NCBI RefSeq assembly: GCF_024029775.1
Contig: NZ_CP097122.1
Coordinates: 731,001 to 795,000 of the forward strand
Direction of reading: 5' to 3'
Source of the DNA: Fructobacillus americanaquae
GTDB taxonomy: Bacteria; Bacillota; Bacilli; Lactobacillales; Lactobacillaceae
DNA length: 64,000 bases
Below the pieces are notes generated by a model. It had not been told where the DNA came from and did not search any database. It worked only from the letters and a program-made list of their open reading frames with translations. Positions 27,269 to 36,054 of the stretch are shown here, one piece after another; positions within the stretch are counted from its first letter, which is position 1; every line of letters starts with the position of its first letter. Both the position numbers and the translations under genes were made by a program.

Positions 27269-29464
27269 TTAATTATTAATTTTGATTATTTTCGATAAGG
27301 TGTATTTTTTTTGATTAATAATAACTTCCAATGGGTCACCATTTATCAAGGTAATTTCTGTTATCTGCTGATCGATTACAAACTTTAGTAACCGTTTTTT
27401 AAACATTAATCTAAATTCAAATGAATTCCATTCTTCTGGTAGATGTGGCAATATTTTCAGAATACCTTGAGCGGTTACTTGCATACCGGCAAATCCCTGA
27501 ACAACATCGAGCCAGCTCCCACCCAAATTAGCCAAATGTAATCCGTCTTCTGTATTTCCTTGAAGGTCAATTAAATCCATCCGAACAGTATCAGAAAAAT
27601 AACTATATGCCTTCTTCACGTTCCCCATTCTGGCAGCTACTGCACTAAAGATTGAGCGAGACAAGGAAGAATCATGTGTCGTAATTTTTTCATAATAATC
27701 AAATTCTCTGCCAAGTTGGGATTCAGTGATTGTTTCCGGAAATAAGAAATCAGCAAGGATGGTGTCGGCTTGCTTATTAACTTGATAGCGATAAATATGA
27801 AGTGGATGATAGTGCAGCAGTAACGGATATTGCGAATTTGGGGTCGTTTGAAACGGCCAGATTGGTTTACTGAAGAAACTATCATCCTGGGCATTAATAG
27901 CATATTGCGTATTTCTTGGAAAATATATATTGGTCGAAAGATGTTGGAATTGACGTAGCTCATTTTCGGAGGTATTTAATTTTAATAATATTTTCGGATT
28001 TGATACCGCTAATTTGTGCCCCACCGTGTAGGCCAGTTGAAGGTTATTTTCAGCCATTCGATTAGTAAAATAATTATTATCGACCATTGCCGTGTACTCA
28101 TCTGGGCCGGTAACCGTCAAGAATTCAAACTTTTTTTGCCCATTTTTCTCTGTCCATGACCCGAATTCTCTCCAAAACCGAGCTGTTTCGAGTAGAATTT
28201 CGAAACCGTATTTTTCCATGAATTCATCATCGTCAGTAGTTTCATAGTATTTCCCAATTGCATAGGCTATATCCCCGTTAAGATGGTATGCTGCTGTACT
28301 TGCTGGATAATATGCCGATGTTTCTTCGCCATTAATTGATCGCCAAGCAAACAATGCACCACTATCAACACCTAATTCCCGCGCCCGTTTCCTTGCAAAA
28401 GCTAACGTATGATATCGATAAATTAACAGACTTTTAGCAATTTCTGGATTCGTATAAATAAAATAGGGCATCATATACATTTCTGTGTCCCAAAAAGTAT
28501 GTCCTTCATAGCCAGGACCAGTTAAGCCTTTAGCGGCAATATTAGTGTGCCCATCCCTCCCCGCAGCCTGATTTAATTGGAAAATATTAAAGTGGAGAGC
28601 CAAGTTGATCTCATCGTTACCTGAAATCATTACTGCACTTTGTTGCCAAACCTTTTCCCAGAACTGATGGCTATTCTCTTTGATCTTTACAAAACTATGT
28701 TGCTCTATTGGAACAACCTTATTTTCATCTCCTTTACTAACTTGATAGATATAAGTGAGGTCAAAACTTGTTGTTAAATCACGTTCAGTTAACAATTTTT
28801 TGGATATTGAACGTCCTTGAATTGTGATTGATTGATTGGATTTTTTTGTTGCGATTTTTAGTATTTCTCGATCATCAGCACTAGCAATAATCTGCTTTGC
28901 TGCACTATTAACTCTGCGTGTTTTCCGTGGATCCTCCTGTGCCCCAATATCAGCAGCTTCACTGATTGCGTCCAATTTAAAACGTTTATCAACTATTAAT
29001 TTTCCTTTGTACGAAAGCGGCTTAAAAGAAAATTTAATCCCATAAAAAGATAAATTCTTTTGATCAATGGCTGAAACCACTGTCATTTCGATTTTTTTAT
29101 GAGCTTGATTACTGACTTCATAAACTTCGTGTAATTGTCCGTTCTCCAAATTGAGGGAAATATCTTTGATTGTGGCAGTATCAAACCGATGATGATTTTC
29201 ATCTAGCAAAATGATTTTTCTCAGATTTAAGACCGGAACAATCGTTTGATTATTTTTTGGATAAAACGCGGCGGCTTCACCATATGTGATTGGACTATAT
29301 TCAAAAAAACCGTTAACTAAAGTACCAGTATCATTTGATCCATTAATTGGATTACTAGCTTGTATGCCAACATACCCGTTTGACAAAGAAAATATAGCGG
29401 CAATATTTCCAGGTTTTTTAGAACTAATATCGTTTAATTTTAAAACCATCTGCTGACCATTCAT
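27269..29464 (-). CDS. Glycoside hydrolase family 65 disaccharide phosphorylase (maltose phosphorylase-like)
   Basis: This inverting phosphorylase cleaves an alpha-glucosyl disaccharide to glucose and beta-glucose 1-phosphate. The 731-residue protein has FWDTEMYMMPYFIYTNPE at the substrate site. The catalytic acid is E456 in TGPDEYTAMVDNNYFTNRMA. The phosphate-binding HDSSLSRS loop is also present. The start is ATG 29464, seven bases after GAGGAG; an in-frame codon at 29479 overlaps the transporter stop. Maltose is the likeliest substrate because the neighbouring transporter is MalT-like, but trehalose, kojibiose or nigerose are possible within the family. The codon use is more AT-rich than in the purine genes. 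Confidence 0.85.
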   Translation of the reverse strand: MNGQQMVLKLNDISSKKPGNIAAIFSLSNGYVGIQASNPINGSNDTGTLVNGFFEYSPITYGEAAAFYPKNNQTIVPVLNLRKIILLDENHHRFDTATIKDISLNLENGQLHEVYEVSNQAHKKIEMTVVSAIDQKNLSFYGIKFSFKPLSYKGKLIVDKRFKLDAISEAADIGAQEDPRKTRRVNSAAKQIIASADDREILKIATKKSNQSITIQGRSISKKLLTERDLTTSFDLTYIYQVSKGDENKVVPIEQHSFVKIKENSHQFWEKVWQQSAVMISGNDEINLALHFNIFQLNQAAGRDGHTNIAAKGLTGPGYEGHTFWDTEMYMMPYFIYTNPEIAKSLLIYRYHTLAFARKRARELGVDSGALFAWRSINGEETSAYYPASTAAYHLNGDIAYAIGKYYETTDDDEFMEKYGFEILLETARFWREFGSWTEKNGQKKFEFLTVTGPDEYTAMVDNNYFTNRMAENNLQLAYTVGHKLAVSNPKILLKLNTSENELRQFQHLSTNIYFPRNTQYAINAQDDSFFSKPIWPFQTTPNSQYPLLLHYHPLHIYRYQVNKQADTILADFLFPETITESQLGREFDYYEKITTHDSSLSRSIFSAVAARMGNVKKAYSYFSDTVRMDLIDLQGNTEDGLHLANLGGSWLDVVQGFAGMQVTAQGILKILPHLPEEWNSFEFRLMFKKRLLKFVIDQQITEITLINGDPLEVIINQKKYTLSKIIKINN

Positions 29465-29478
29465 CACACTACTCCTCA

Positions 29479-30810
29479 TTAATCATTGACCGTTTTAACA
29501 AATCTAATCATTACTGCTGCTACTAAAGCTGAAATTCCTGCAATCAACATCATTGCACTCATCGATTTGTGTACCATAGGGAAAATTGCAAAGCTCGAAA
29601 CGGAGGCGATAATTTGAGGAATACAGATTTGCCAATTAAACAAACCTAAATAGGCCCCTTCATTTTCGCCCTTAATACCACTTGTAATCATTGCAAAAGC
29701 TTCCGTTCCAATCGTTATATACATAATGCCAAATAAAGCAAATGGCACGATTGTTAACATTTTAGTCGAGATGAAAAACAGCATCATCAAGCCAATTCCG
29801 CCTAAAATCAGTGCAAAGAAGAGTGCCCCCCTTCGCTTTGACGGTTTTAGTTGAGCCAAAACTAAAGTTCCCCAAAGCACACCGGTTAATGACTGCACAA
29901 AAGTTAAAATACCATTCCAATTGCCAGCCGCTTGGAAGCCAACACTAGCTGGATCTGTCGTATGCCACACATTTTCTGCTAATGCGCCAGTACTATAAGT
30001 CCAAACAAATTGAACAGAAATAAAACTAAACAACATCACAGCAGAAAGTTCCCAAAAAATTGATGGAGCGTTTTTTAAGAGTGAAATAAAGCTTGGTGTT
30101 TTTTCATTTTTATTTTTTTTCAATCCATGATACTGCTTATAATCTTGCGGGTTATATTCTTTGACATTCATAATTGTATAGAACGTCGTTACCATAATAA
30201 TGATTGCCCCCAGATAAAAAGAAATCTTAACACTGGCTGGAACCTCACCCTTCGGCGCAATATTGGAGAAGCCAATAATCGTAATTACAGCTGGTAGGAT
30301 AGCGGCCAACATTCCTCCCGCATTCGAATAAATATTTTGTAACGACCATGCTTTATCCTCTTGTCGTTCATTAACCATGTCACCAATTAACATCTTAAAT
30401 GGTTGTTGGCACATATTAGCAGAAACATCTAACATCATGATGCTAACAGCTCCAAAGATTAAAGCGGTCGAAGATCCATACCCAAATCCTAACGAACCAG
30501 CATTGGGTAAAAGAATCAAAACCAAAGCTGAAATAATTGCTCCGAATATCAAATATGGCAGCCGTCTGCCAAATCGATTCCAAGTCTTATCGGACATTCT
30601 ACCGACAATGGGTTGAACAATCATCCCTGCTAATGGCGGTAAAATAAAGAACCAACCTAATTTAGTAGGATCCGTTCCGATGGTTTGGAATATTCTACTC
30701 ATCTGTGATGTTTGTAAAAAAAAGGCCATATTTAATCCAAAATATCCAAAGGTAAGATTAAATATTTGTTTCTTTTCTAGAACAGGTAATTCATGTTGAT
30801 AGTTTTCCAT
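29479..30810 (-). CDS. Maltose/disaccharide MFS transporter (MalT/SLC45-like)
   Basis: The 443-residue protein has twelve predicted membrane segments. It resembles lactic acid bacterial maltose:H+ symporters: LTFGYFGLNMAFFLQTSQMS, DPTKLGWFFILPPLAGMIVQ and PIVGRMSDKTWNRFGRRLPY are the family-typical first loops. ATG 30810 follows AAGGAGG. It is the first gene of malT-phosphorylase-pgmB, so imported disaccharide is phosphorolysed inside the cell without spending ATP for one glucose. A perfect cre lies upstream. No sugar-specific regulator gene is adjacent. Confidence 0.87.
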   Translation of the reverse strand: MENYQHELPVLEKKQIFNLTFGYFGLNMAFFLQTSQMSRIFQTIGTDPTKLGWFFILPPLAGMIVQPIVGRMSDKTWNRFGRRLPYLIFGAIISALVLILLPNAGSLGFGYGSSTALIFGAVSIMMLDVSANMCQQPFKMLIGDMVNERQEDKAWSLQNIYSNAGGMLAAILPAVITIIGFSNIAPKGEVPASVKISFYLGAIIIMVTTFYTIMNVKEYNPQDYKQYHGLKKNKNEKTPSFISLLKNAPSIFWELSAVMLFSFISVQFVWTYSTGALAENVWHTTDPASVGFQAAGNWNGILTFVQSLTGVLWGTLVLAQLKPSKRRGALFFALILGGIGLMMLFFISTKMLTIVPFALFGIMYITIGTEAFAMITSGIKGENEGAYLGLFNWQICIPQIIASVSSFAIFPMVHKSMSAMMLIAGISALVAAVMIRFVKTVND

Positions 30811-30857
30811 AAAGATTTCCTCCTTATCTTTTGTAATTTGATTATAGCATCTTTTTC

Positions 30858-30891
30858 TGAAAGCGCTTACACTTTTTTGTAAGCGTTTTTC
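30858..30891 (-). promoter_or_regulatory. CcpA cre site(s) of the maltose operon
   Basis: TGAAAGCGCTTACA (30858-30871) matches the cre consensus TGWAARCGYTWNCW at every position. A second near-match, TGTAAGCGTTTTTC (30878-30891), follows. Both lie about 50-80 bases upstream of the transporter start, which predicts carbon catabolite repression. Confidence 0.85.
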
Positions 30892-30942
30892 TTTTTCTGA
30901 AAAAATGTTTATTTTTAAAATAAAACGATAAAAACAAAACAT

Positions 30943-31246
30943 TTTAAATTTTTCTTTTCAAGTGACTTTCTACTAGCGCTAACCTTCACTATGAAATGCC
31001 AAAAGAATGTTGTTATTTTTACGTACCACTGAAACTTGCCGTTCCATCATTGTTAGTTATGTTTTTCTTTTCACGACAGTGACTAATTCAGACTGTGTCC
31101 ACTGGTCACGGTTAACACAATCACAATCCTAATCTAACTATCACTGTTTGAATTCATGAACCATGGATTGGAACCCTGCAATACTAATGGATTTTTTCAC
31201 GGATAATCACTGATTGACTTTGTCGACAATGACTAATTTAGACAGT
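30943..31246. other. Intergenic stretch with a short degenerate repeat
   Basis: No gene is seen. Two copies of a GACARTGACTAATTYAGAC-like segment occur near 31074-31095 and 31225-31244, the second just before a terminator. Their meaning is unknown. Confidence 0.4.
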
Positions 31247-31248
31247 AT

Positions 31249-31282
31249 AAAACCCCAGAATTTGTCTAAATTCTGGGGTTTC
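31249..31282 (-). terminator. Terminator of the second PfoR-type gene
   Basis: On the minus strand GAAACCCCAGAATTT pairs with AAATTCTGGGGTTTT around four bases, 20 bases after the stop codon. Confidence 0.85.
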
Positions 31283-31301
31283 TACAACCTTTACGGTGAA
31301 A

Positions 31302-32462
31302 TTAGATAACATCCAAGTGCGTTTGACCGCTCTTGACCAAGCCCATCTTTAAGAGAACACGGTACAGCAAGAAGGACATCAAGGCAGGCAAAACAACTCC
31401 AAAGACTAGGAAAGTTCCCAACATCCCGGGATTCTTCGTTGCCAAATCAAGTGGCACAATTAATGAAGTCAAGCCCATTCCCGCCAAAGAGAATGGCACC
31501 GTCAAATGAAAGGCAACGGCAGCAATTGGCGCACAGACAGCTGCTGATACAACTGGTGGTAAGAAGAGCCATGGATTGCGGACCAGGTTTGGGAACTGGA
31601 TCTTAGGCGTCACGAAAGCCTGTGCGATAAAGGTTCCTGGCTTGTTTTCGTGGAAAGACATCGCAGGATAAGCCGCAAACATAGCAGCCGTTCCAACTAG
31701 CATGGCACCAGCACCCATTGGTGAACTAACACCAGTTGCCCCGATGGCCACCGCTAAAGCTGCTGATGATGCTGGTGACATCAAGAAGACAGCGAACAAC
31801 ATGGCAACCAATGCTGTTCCAACAACTGGACTCCAACTAACAGTAGCAGCAATACCTTTACCCATTCCAACTAAGAGGGGCGTCGTCACACGAGCCAGGT
31901 AGTAACCTGAAACAGTTCCAACCAGCGTCGTTAATGCCGGCACGATAATCATATCTAACGGCGTTTTACCAGTTAACCACTTTCCAAAGAGAACGGCTAC
32001 CACAGCAGCCATAACCGCTGAAATTGGTTGTCCTGTCGTCAAAACAATCGAACCCGGGGCTTGCACACTCGCAAAGCCAGTCACCGTTGATAATTTCATC
32101 GTTGTCGTCGTGAAAAAGGCCGCGTTAGCACCAACCGTTGCAGCAGCCATCGCTGAGAACATCACCATGGTATTGGTCTTTAACTGTGAGGCAACTGCCA
32201 CGCCAAAGGCAGCCGGCAACATAACCTTAGCAATCAAACCTAATTGCACCAGTACTGGCCAATGAGTCAAGCCACCGATTGACTGCATCAAAAATCCCAT
32301 TCCCAGCGTGACCAGGATCGCATTTGAAATCGCCGCACTAACGTTATAAACTTTCTCTTTTAATGTTTCTTGATCTTTTGGAGCTGCTTCAACAGCTGTT
32401 TCTGATTTTTCAAAGTCCAAAACATCTTCTTGAACTTTGTCTTCTGTTACTCGTGCATCCAT
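31302..32462 (-). CDS. PfoR-type / PTS_EIIC_2 membrane protein (paralogue 2)
   Basis: The 386-residue integral membrane protein has about ten hydrophobic segments and repeated motifs ASQLKTNTMVMFSAMAAATV, TTGQPISAVMA and GATGVSSPMGAGA. These place it in the EIIC-like family that includes Clostridium PfoR (putative toxin regulator). There is no EIIA or EIIB domain. The acidic N-terminus (about 60 residues) is cytoplasmic. It is closely related to the protein encoded at 32752-33918. The start MDAR... at 32462 aligns with that paralogue; the longer frame would run through the terminator at 32505-32535. Transport substrate is unknown. Its leader peptide has four consecutive Ile codons. Confidence 0.8.
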   Translation of the reverse strand: MDARVTEDKVQEDVLDFEKSETAVEAAPKDQETLKEKVYNVSAAISNAILVTLGMGFLMQSIGGLTHWPVLVQLGLIAKVMLPAAFGVAVASQLKTNTMVMFSAMAAATVGANAAFFTTTTMKLSTVTGFASVQAPGSIVLTTGQPISAVMAAVVAVLFGKWLTGKTPLDMIIVPALTTLVGTVSGYYLARVTTPLLVGMGKGIAATVSWSPVVGTALVAMLFAVFLMSPASSAALAVAIGATGVSSPMGAGAMLVGTAAMFAAYPAMSFHENKPGTFIAQAFVTPKIQFPNLVRNPWLFLPPVVSAAVCAPIAAVAFHLTVPFSLAGMGLTSLIVPLDLATKNPGMLGTFLVFGVVLPALMSFLLYRVLLKMGLVKSGQTHLDVI

Positions 32463-32504
32463 ATGCATCATTCCCCTTTTTTCTCTTAACCAATCGCAAA
32501 TAAA

Positions 32505-32535
32505 AAAGGTCCTAACGCTAAGCGTTAGGACCTTT
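32505..32535 (-). terminator. Attenuator-type terminator before PfoR-type gene 2
   Basis: AAAGGTCCTAACGCT pairs with AGCGTTAGGACCTTT almost without a loop and runs into a T6 tract on the minus strand. It sits between the leader peptide ORF and the ribosome binding site of the structural gene, so it must be bypassed for expression. Confidence 0.85.
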
Positions 32536-32589
32536 AACACTCAGTTACTAAGAACTAGTAACTGGTGCACTTAAAACCAACCTACTAGT

Positions 32590-32661
32590 TTAATTGTTTA
32601 GTAAGCTGATAATAATAATGACTTGTGATTGGGCCTGATTTGTTTGCATGAACTTGTACAT
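32590..32661 (-). CDS. Leader peptide 2 (23 residues, Ile-rich)
   Basis: ATG 32661 has GAGGG eight bases upstream and lies about 40 bases after a TTGACT/GATAAT promoter. The 23-codon frame ends at TAA 32590. Key residues: Q6, Q9-A10-Q11-S12-Q13, then four Ile codons (ATT ATT ATT ATC), S-L-L and N-N. The peptide at 34037-34114 shares the pattern M...M-x-Q-x-Q-x-A-Q-S-Q-hydrophobic-S-L-L, so it is under selection as protein. The position before a terminator suggests translation-coupled attenuation, or that ribosome stalling on the nascent peptide controls the downstream gene. Confidence 0.65.
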   Translation of the reverse strand: MYKFMQTNQAQSQVIIIISLLNN

Positions 32662-32703
32662 AATCTTTACCCTCTTTTCTGCTCTTCTTTATATGATAAA
32701 TTA

Positions 32704-32731
32704 ATTATCACATTAGAATTTTATTAGTCAA
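32704..32731 (-). promoter_or_regulatory. Promoter of leader 2
   Basis: TTGACT (32731-32726), a 16-bp spacer and GATAAT (32709-32704) with an upstream TG. The block from -40 to -10 is nearly identical to the promoter of leader 1 at 34160-34187. Confidence 0.7.
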
Positions 32732-32751
32732 CACTAATTTTGATAATTTCA

Positions 32752-33918
32752 TTACACCATTTCCAGATGGGTTTGGCCTGACTTGATCCAACCAATTTTA
32801 TGCATGATTCGATACAGAATGAAGGAAACCACCACTGGCACTACCACGCCGAAGACCATGTATGCACCAAAGACTGTCATGCCTCGACCGAAAAGAGCCA
32901 AAGGAACGATGAAGGAGTTGAAGCCAATTCCTGCCATTGCAAATGGTACGGTAATATGGAAGCCAATCGTTGCAATTGGTGCCGCAATTGCTGCGCCTAC
33001 CATTGGTGGAATCAGCAACATTGGGTTCTTAATAATGTTGGGAAACTGGATTTTCGGAGTAACAATTCCTTGGGCAATTGTTGCCCCAATCTTATTTTCA
33101 TGGAAGGACATCGCCGGATAAGAAACAAAGACAGCCGTCGTCCCAATCAAAATTGCACCAGCTGCTTCAGGTGAGCTAACACCGGTGGCACCAATCGCTA
33201 CCGCCAAAGCAGCTGCAGAAGCAGGCGTCATTGTCAATGCCCCGAAGACCATGGCCACACAAGCCGTCCCAATAACAGGATTAACTGCAATACTTGCTGT
33301 AATCATTTCACCCATCTTAACCAGAATTGGTGTAGTCACAATTGCTAAGTAGTAACCAGATACCGTTCCGACAATCGTCGTCAAGGCTGGCACAATCACC
33401 ATATCTAACGGTGTTTTACCAGACAACCACTTACCAAAGAGGACGGCAATCAAACCAGCCAAAACGGCTGAAATTGGTTGTCCGGTCGTGATAACGGTTG
33501 ATCCAACCGCCTGTGCACTCGAAAATCCTGTCACCGTTGCCAGCTTCATGCTTGAAGTAGTAAAGAAAACGGCGTTTGCGCCAACCGTTGAGGCAGCCAT
33601 CGCTGAAAACATCACCATCGTATTCGTCTTTAGTTGTGAAGCAATGGCAGCACCAAAGGCAGCCGGCAAAATGATTTTCGTAATCGCCCCCAACTGAATC
33701 ATTGGTGCCCAGTGAATGAAGCCGGCAATCGTTTGCAACAACAAGCCCATTCCCAAAGTAACCAAGATGGCGTTTGAAACCGCCGCACTAACGTTATAAA
33801 CCATCTCCTTCACGGACTCTTTGTCCTGTTTCCCTTCATTTTGATTGACCACCATTGCTTCGGCCTTTTCAAAATCAGCTACGTCTTCCTCAATCTTTGC
33901 TTGACGACTAATGTCCAT
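32752..33918 (-). CDS. PfoR-type / PTS_EIIC_2 membrane protein (paralogue 1)
   Basis: The 388-residue membrane protein is a close paralogue of the one encoded at 31302-32462. It shares YNVSAAVSNAILVTLGMGLL, ASQLKTNTMVMFSAMAASTV, TTGQPISAV, GATGVSSPEAAGA and the C-terminal KSGQTHLEMV. The family fold is that of PTS EIIC proteins but lacks the phosphorylation domains, so it may be a secondary transporter or channel-like regulator. AAAGGAG lies six bases before the ATG. Like its paralogue it is preceded by a promoter, a short peptide ORF and a terminator. The pair is tandem but each has its own regulatory unit. Confidence 0.8.
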   Translation of the reverse strand: MDISRQAKIEEDVADFEKAEAMVVNQNEGKQDKESVKEMVYNVSAAVSNAILVTLGMGLLLQTIAGFIHWAPMIQLGAITKIILPAAFGAAIASQLKTNTMVMFSAMAASTVGANAVFFTTSSMKLATVTGFSSAQAVGSTVITTGQPISAVLAGLIAVLFGKWLSGKTPLDMVIVPALTTIVGTVSGYYLAIVTTPILVKMGEMITASIAVNPVIGTACVAMVFGALTMTPASAAALAVAIGATGVSSPEAAGAILIGTTAVFVSYPAMSFHENKIGATIAQGIVTPKIQFPNIIKNPMLLIPPMVGAAIAAPIATIGFHITVPFAMAGIGFNSFIVPLALFGRGMTVFGAYMVFGVVVPVVVSFILYRIMHKIGWIKSGQTHLEMV

Positions 33919-33943
33919 CGCTTCTCTCCTTTACTAAATAAAA

Positions 33944-33976
33944 AAGGCCCCGGCAGTTTTACACTGCCGGGGCCTT
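33944..33976 (-). terminator. Attenuator-type terminator before PfoR-type gene 1
   Basis: AAGGCCCCGGCAGT and ACTGCCGGGGCCTT are perfect 14-bp arms with a five-base loop, followed on the minus strand by a T6 tract. It lies between leader peptide 1 and the structural gene. Confidence 0.88.
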
Positions 33977-33985
33977 CTGCCCAAG

Positions 33986-34015
33986 CAGCTACTGGAAGTT
34001 TCCTCCCAGTAGCTG
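33986..34015 (-). promoter_or_regulatory. Upstream hairpin in the leader of PfoR-type gene 1
   Basis: CAGCTACTGG and CCAGTAGCTG are perfect 10-bp arms, lying 22 bases after the leader ORF stop and ten bases before the terminator. It could be the pause or anti-anti-terminator element. The other leader has a shorter TTACTAGTTCTTAGTAA stem in the same place. Confidence 0.6.
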
Positions 34016-34036
34016 ACAAACTCAAAAATCAACTTA

Positions 34037-34114
34037 CTAGGAGTACATTAGCAAGCTGAGCAACAACGCGAATTGAGATTGGGCGATTTGACTTTGATTC
34101 ATAATATTCTTCAT
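34037..34114 (-). CDS. Leader peptide 1 (25 residues, Leu-rich)
   Basis: ATG 34114 follows AAAGGCGG by eight bases; TAG is at 34037. The 25-codon frame contains Q7-S-Q9-I-A11-Q12-S-Q14, then F-A, five Leu codons (TTG TTG CTC ... TTG CTA) split by one Ser, and M-Y-S. It resembles leader peptide 2 in length, Gln spacing and the S-L-L motif. Together with the promoter upstream and two hairpins downstream it forms a compact attenuation unit. The peptide could act as a regulatory stalling peptide; a secreted or membrane-active peptide is the alternative. Confidence 0.68.
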   Translation of the reverse strand: MKNIMNQSQIAQSQFALLLSLLMYS

Positions 34115-34159
34115 CAGTGAAACCGCCTTTCTTTCTTCGTCTTGTTTAATAATGATTTT

Positions 34160-34187
34160 ATTATAACATGAGAATTTGATGAGTCAA
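34160..34187 (-). promoter_or_regulatory. Promoter of leader 1
   Basis: TTGACT (34187-34182), a 16-bp spacer and TATAAT (34165-34160). It shares AAATTAGTGTTGACT and most of the spacer with the promoter of leader 2. Confidence 0.75.
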
Positions 34188-34258
34188 CACTAATTTTATT
34201 TTTTTATTAATCGCTTATAAAATAAGACCAACACGTTGGTCGTATCACCACATCAGTA

Positions 34259-34291
34259 CAAAAGGTTTCTGAAAATTCAGAAACCTTTTTA
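34259..34291 (-). terminator. Terminator of the purine operon
   Basis: On the minus strand AAAAAGGTTTCTG pairs with CAGAAACCTTTT around six bases. It lies about 85 bases after the fhs stop and closes the pur-fhs transcript. Confidence 0.8.
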
Positions 34292-34376
34292 TTAATCGTG
34301 CACCTAATTTTGCGGCCACCGCCAGCTTAAGTAAGAAAAAGGCTAGCCAAAACAAAACCTTTCATCATTGATATCA

Positions 34377-36044
34377 TTAGAACAAACCGCTAATCTGGCC
34401 GTTTTCATCGATATCGATATCCAAGGCGGCCGGATGCTTTGGCAAACCAGGCATAGTCAAAATGGACCCAGTCAGGGCCACTAAGAATCCTGCGCCAAGC
34501 TTAGGTACAAACTCACGGATATGAACCGTAAAGTCCTTTGGTGCACCTAATTTCTTCGGATCATCAGAAAGCGAGTATTGCGTCTTCGCCATCACGATTG
34601 GCAATTTATCCCAACCGTATTGCGCAAAGTCCGTCAATTGCTTTTCCGCTTTAGCAGATAGTTCGACAGCTACGCCGCCGTAAATATTTTCAACAATGGC
34701 CTGCAACTTCTCTAATGCAGGCGCATCTTCCTGGTACAGTGGGGTAAAATCAGCATCCGCCTGGGCGCTGGTTTCAATCACCGCTTGGGCGAGGTCCTGG
34801 GCGCCAGCACCGCCTTGTGCCCACACATCGGCCAAGAAGACCTGGGCACCAAGCGTTGCCACAAAGTCCTCGATCAGCTTAATTTCAGCGTCGGTATCAG
34901 CCGTAAACCGGTTCACGGCGACCAAAACTGGGCGACCATAGCGTTGCATGGCCTTAATGTTTTGACCAAGGTTTTCCAAGCCGCCCTTTAAAGCCAGCAG
35001 GTCTTCTTGGTTCAAATCAGCTAATGCGGCCCCACCGTGATGTTTCAAAGCACGGACGGTCGCAACAACGACAACCGCATCGGGTGCCTTACCAAGCTTT
35101 GGCACCTTGATGTCCATAAACTTTTCACCACCAAGGTCCGCACCGAATCCAGCTTCCGTGACAACATAATCCGCCAGCTGCAATGCCGTCTTCGTTGCCA
35201 AAACTGAGTTTGTTCCCTGGGCAATATTGGCAAAGGGACCGCCATGAATAATAGATGGTGTGTGGGCCAACGTTTGGACCAAGTTTGGTTTAATCGCGTC
35301 TTTCAAGAGGACTGTCAGGGCACCAGCCACACCTAAGTCAGCAACCGTTACCGGTTTTTTATCATAATTATAGGCGACGACAATTTTTTCAATTCGCTGT
35401 TTCAAGTCTTGCAAATCAGTTGATAGTGTCAAGATAGCCATCAACTCGGAAGCAACCGTAATATCAAAGCCATCTTCACGCGGCACACCCGAGGTGGGTC
35501 CACCAAGACCAATCGTTGTGTGACGCAAAGCGCGATCATTAATATCTAAAACCCGCTTCCACAAAATGCGACGTGGATCAATCTTTAACGGGTTACCTTG
35601 GTAAATACTATTATCCATCGCTGCCGCTAACGTATTGTGGGCACTAGTCAGGGCGTGGAAATCACCAGTAAAATGCAAGTTGATATCAGCCATTGGAATC
35701 ACTTGTGAGTAGCCGCCACCGGTTGCCCCACCCTTGAGACCCATTACTGGTCCTAAAGAAGGCTCCCGCAAGGCAATCATGGTCTTTTGTCCAGCCAGGC
35801 TTAAGGCATCCGCCAAGCCAACCGTTACAGTTGACTTTCCTTCACCAGCTGGTGTCGGATTAATCGACGTTACCAAAATCAGCTTGCCCAAGTCTGATTG
35901 ACGATCAACGCTTTTATCTAGGTTAATCTTAGCCTTATCATAGCCGTAAGGTTCAATTTCATGCGCCTTCAAGCCTACTTTTTCAGCAATCTCGCCGATT
36001 GGTTGAACAACCGCTTCTTGTGCAATTTCGATATCTGTTTTCAC
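34377..36044 (-). CDS. fhs: Formate-tetrahydrofolate ligase
   Basis: The enzyme makes 10-formyl-tetrahydrofolate from formate, THF and ATP. The 555-residue protein has the P-loop [18 protein letters not shown], the family signature [16 protein letters not shown] and [14 protein letters not shown] place the start at GTG 36044, seven bases after GAGGA; this site overlaps the purD stop. It is the last gene of the purine operon. Its product feeds the formyl transfers of PurN and PurH, encoded upstream in the same transcript, so the position makes metabolic sense. Confidence 0.93.
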   Translation of the reverse strand: MKTDIEIAQEAVVQPIGEIAEKVGLKAHEIEPYGYDKAKINLDKSVDRQSDLGKLILVTSINPTPAGEGKSTVTVGLADALSLAGQKTMIALREPSLGPVMGLKGGATGGGYSQVIPMADINLHFTGDFHALTSAHNTLAAAMDNSIYQGNPLKIDPRRILWKRVLDINDRALRHTTIGLGGPTSGVPREDGFDITVASELMAILTLSTDLQDLKQRIEKIVVAYNYDKKPVTVADLGVAGALTVLLKDAIKPNLVQTLAHTPSIIHGGPFANIAQGTNSVLATKTALQLADYVVTEAGFGADLGGEKFMDIKVPKLGKAPDAVVVVATVRALKHHGGAALADLNQEDLLALKGGLENLGQNIKAMQRYGRPVLVAVNRFTADTDAEIKLIEDFVATLGAQVFLADVWAQGGAGAQDLAQAVIETSAQADADFTPLYQEDAPALEKLQAIVENIYGGVAVELSAKAEKQLTDFAQYGWDKLPIVMAKTQYSLSDDPKKLGAPKDFTVHIREFVPKLGAGFLVALTGSILTMPGLPKHPAALDIDIDENGQISGLF

Positions 36045-36054
36045 TCGCACATCC

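Noticed and set aside
27637..27963. 108-residue frame within the phosphorylase gene
   Set aside because: It is the same strand in another frame of a complete family 65 enzyme with conserved catalytic residues; no ribosome binding site.
32461..32540. Longer N-terminus of PfoR-type protein 2
   Set aside because: The extra 26 codons would run through the attenuator terminator, and the paralogue aligns from MDAR onward.
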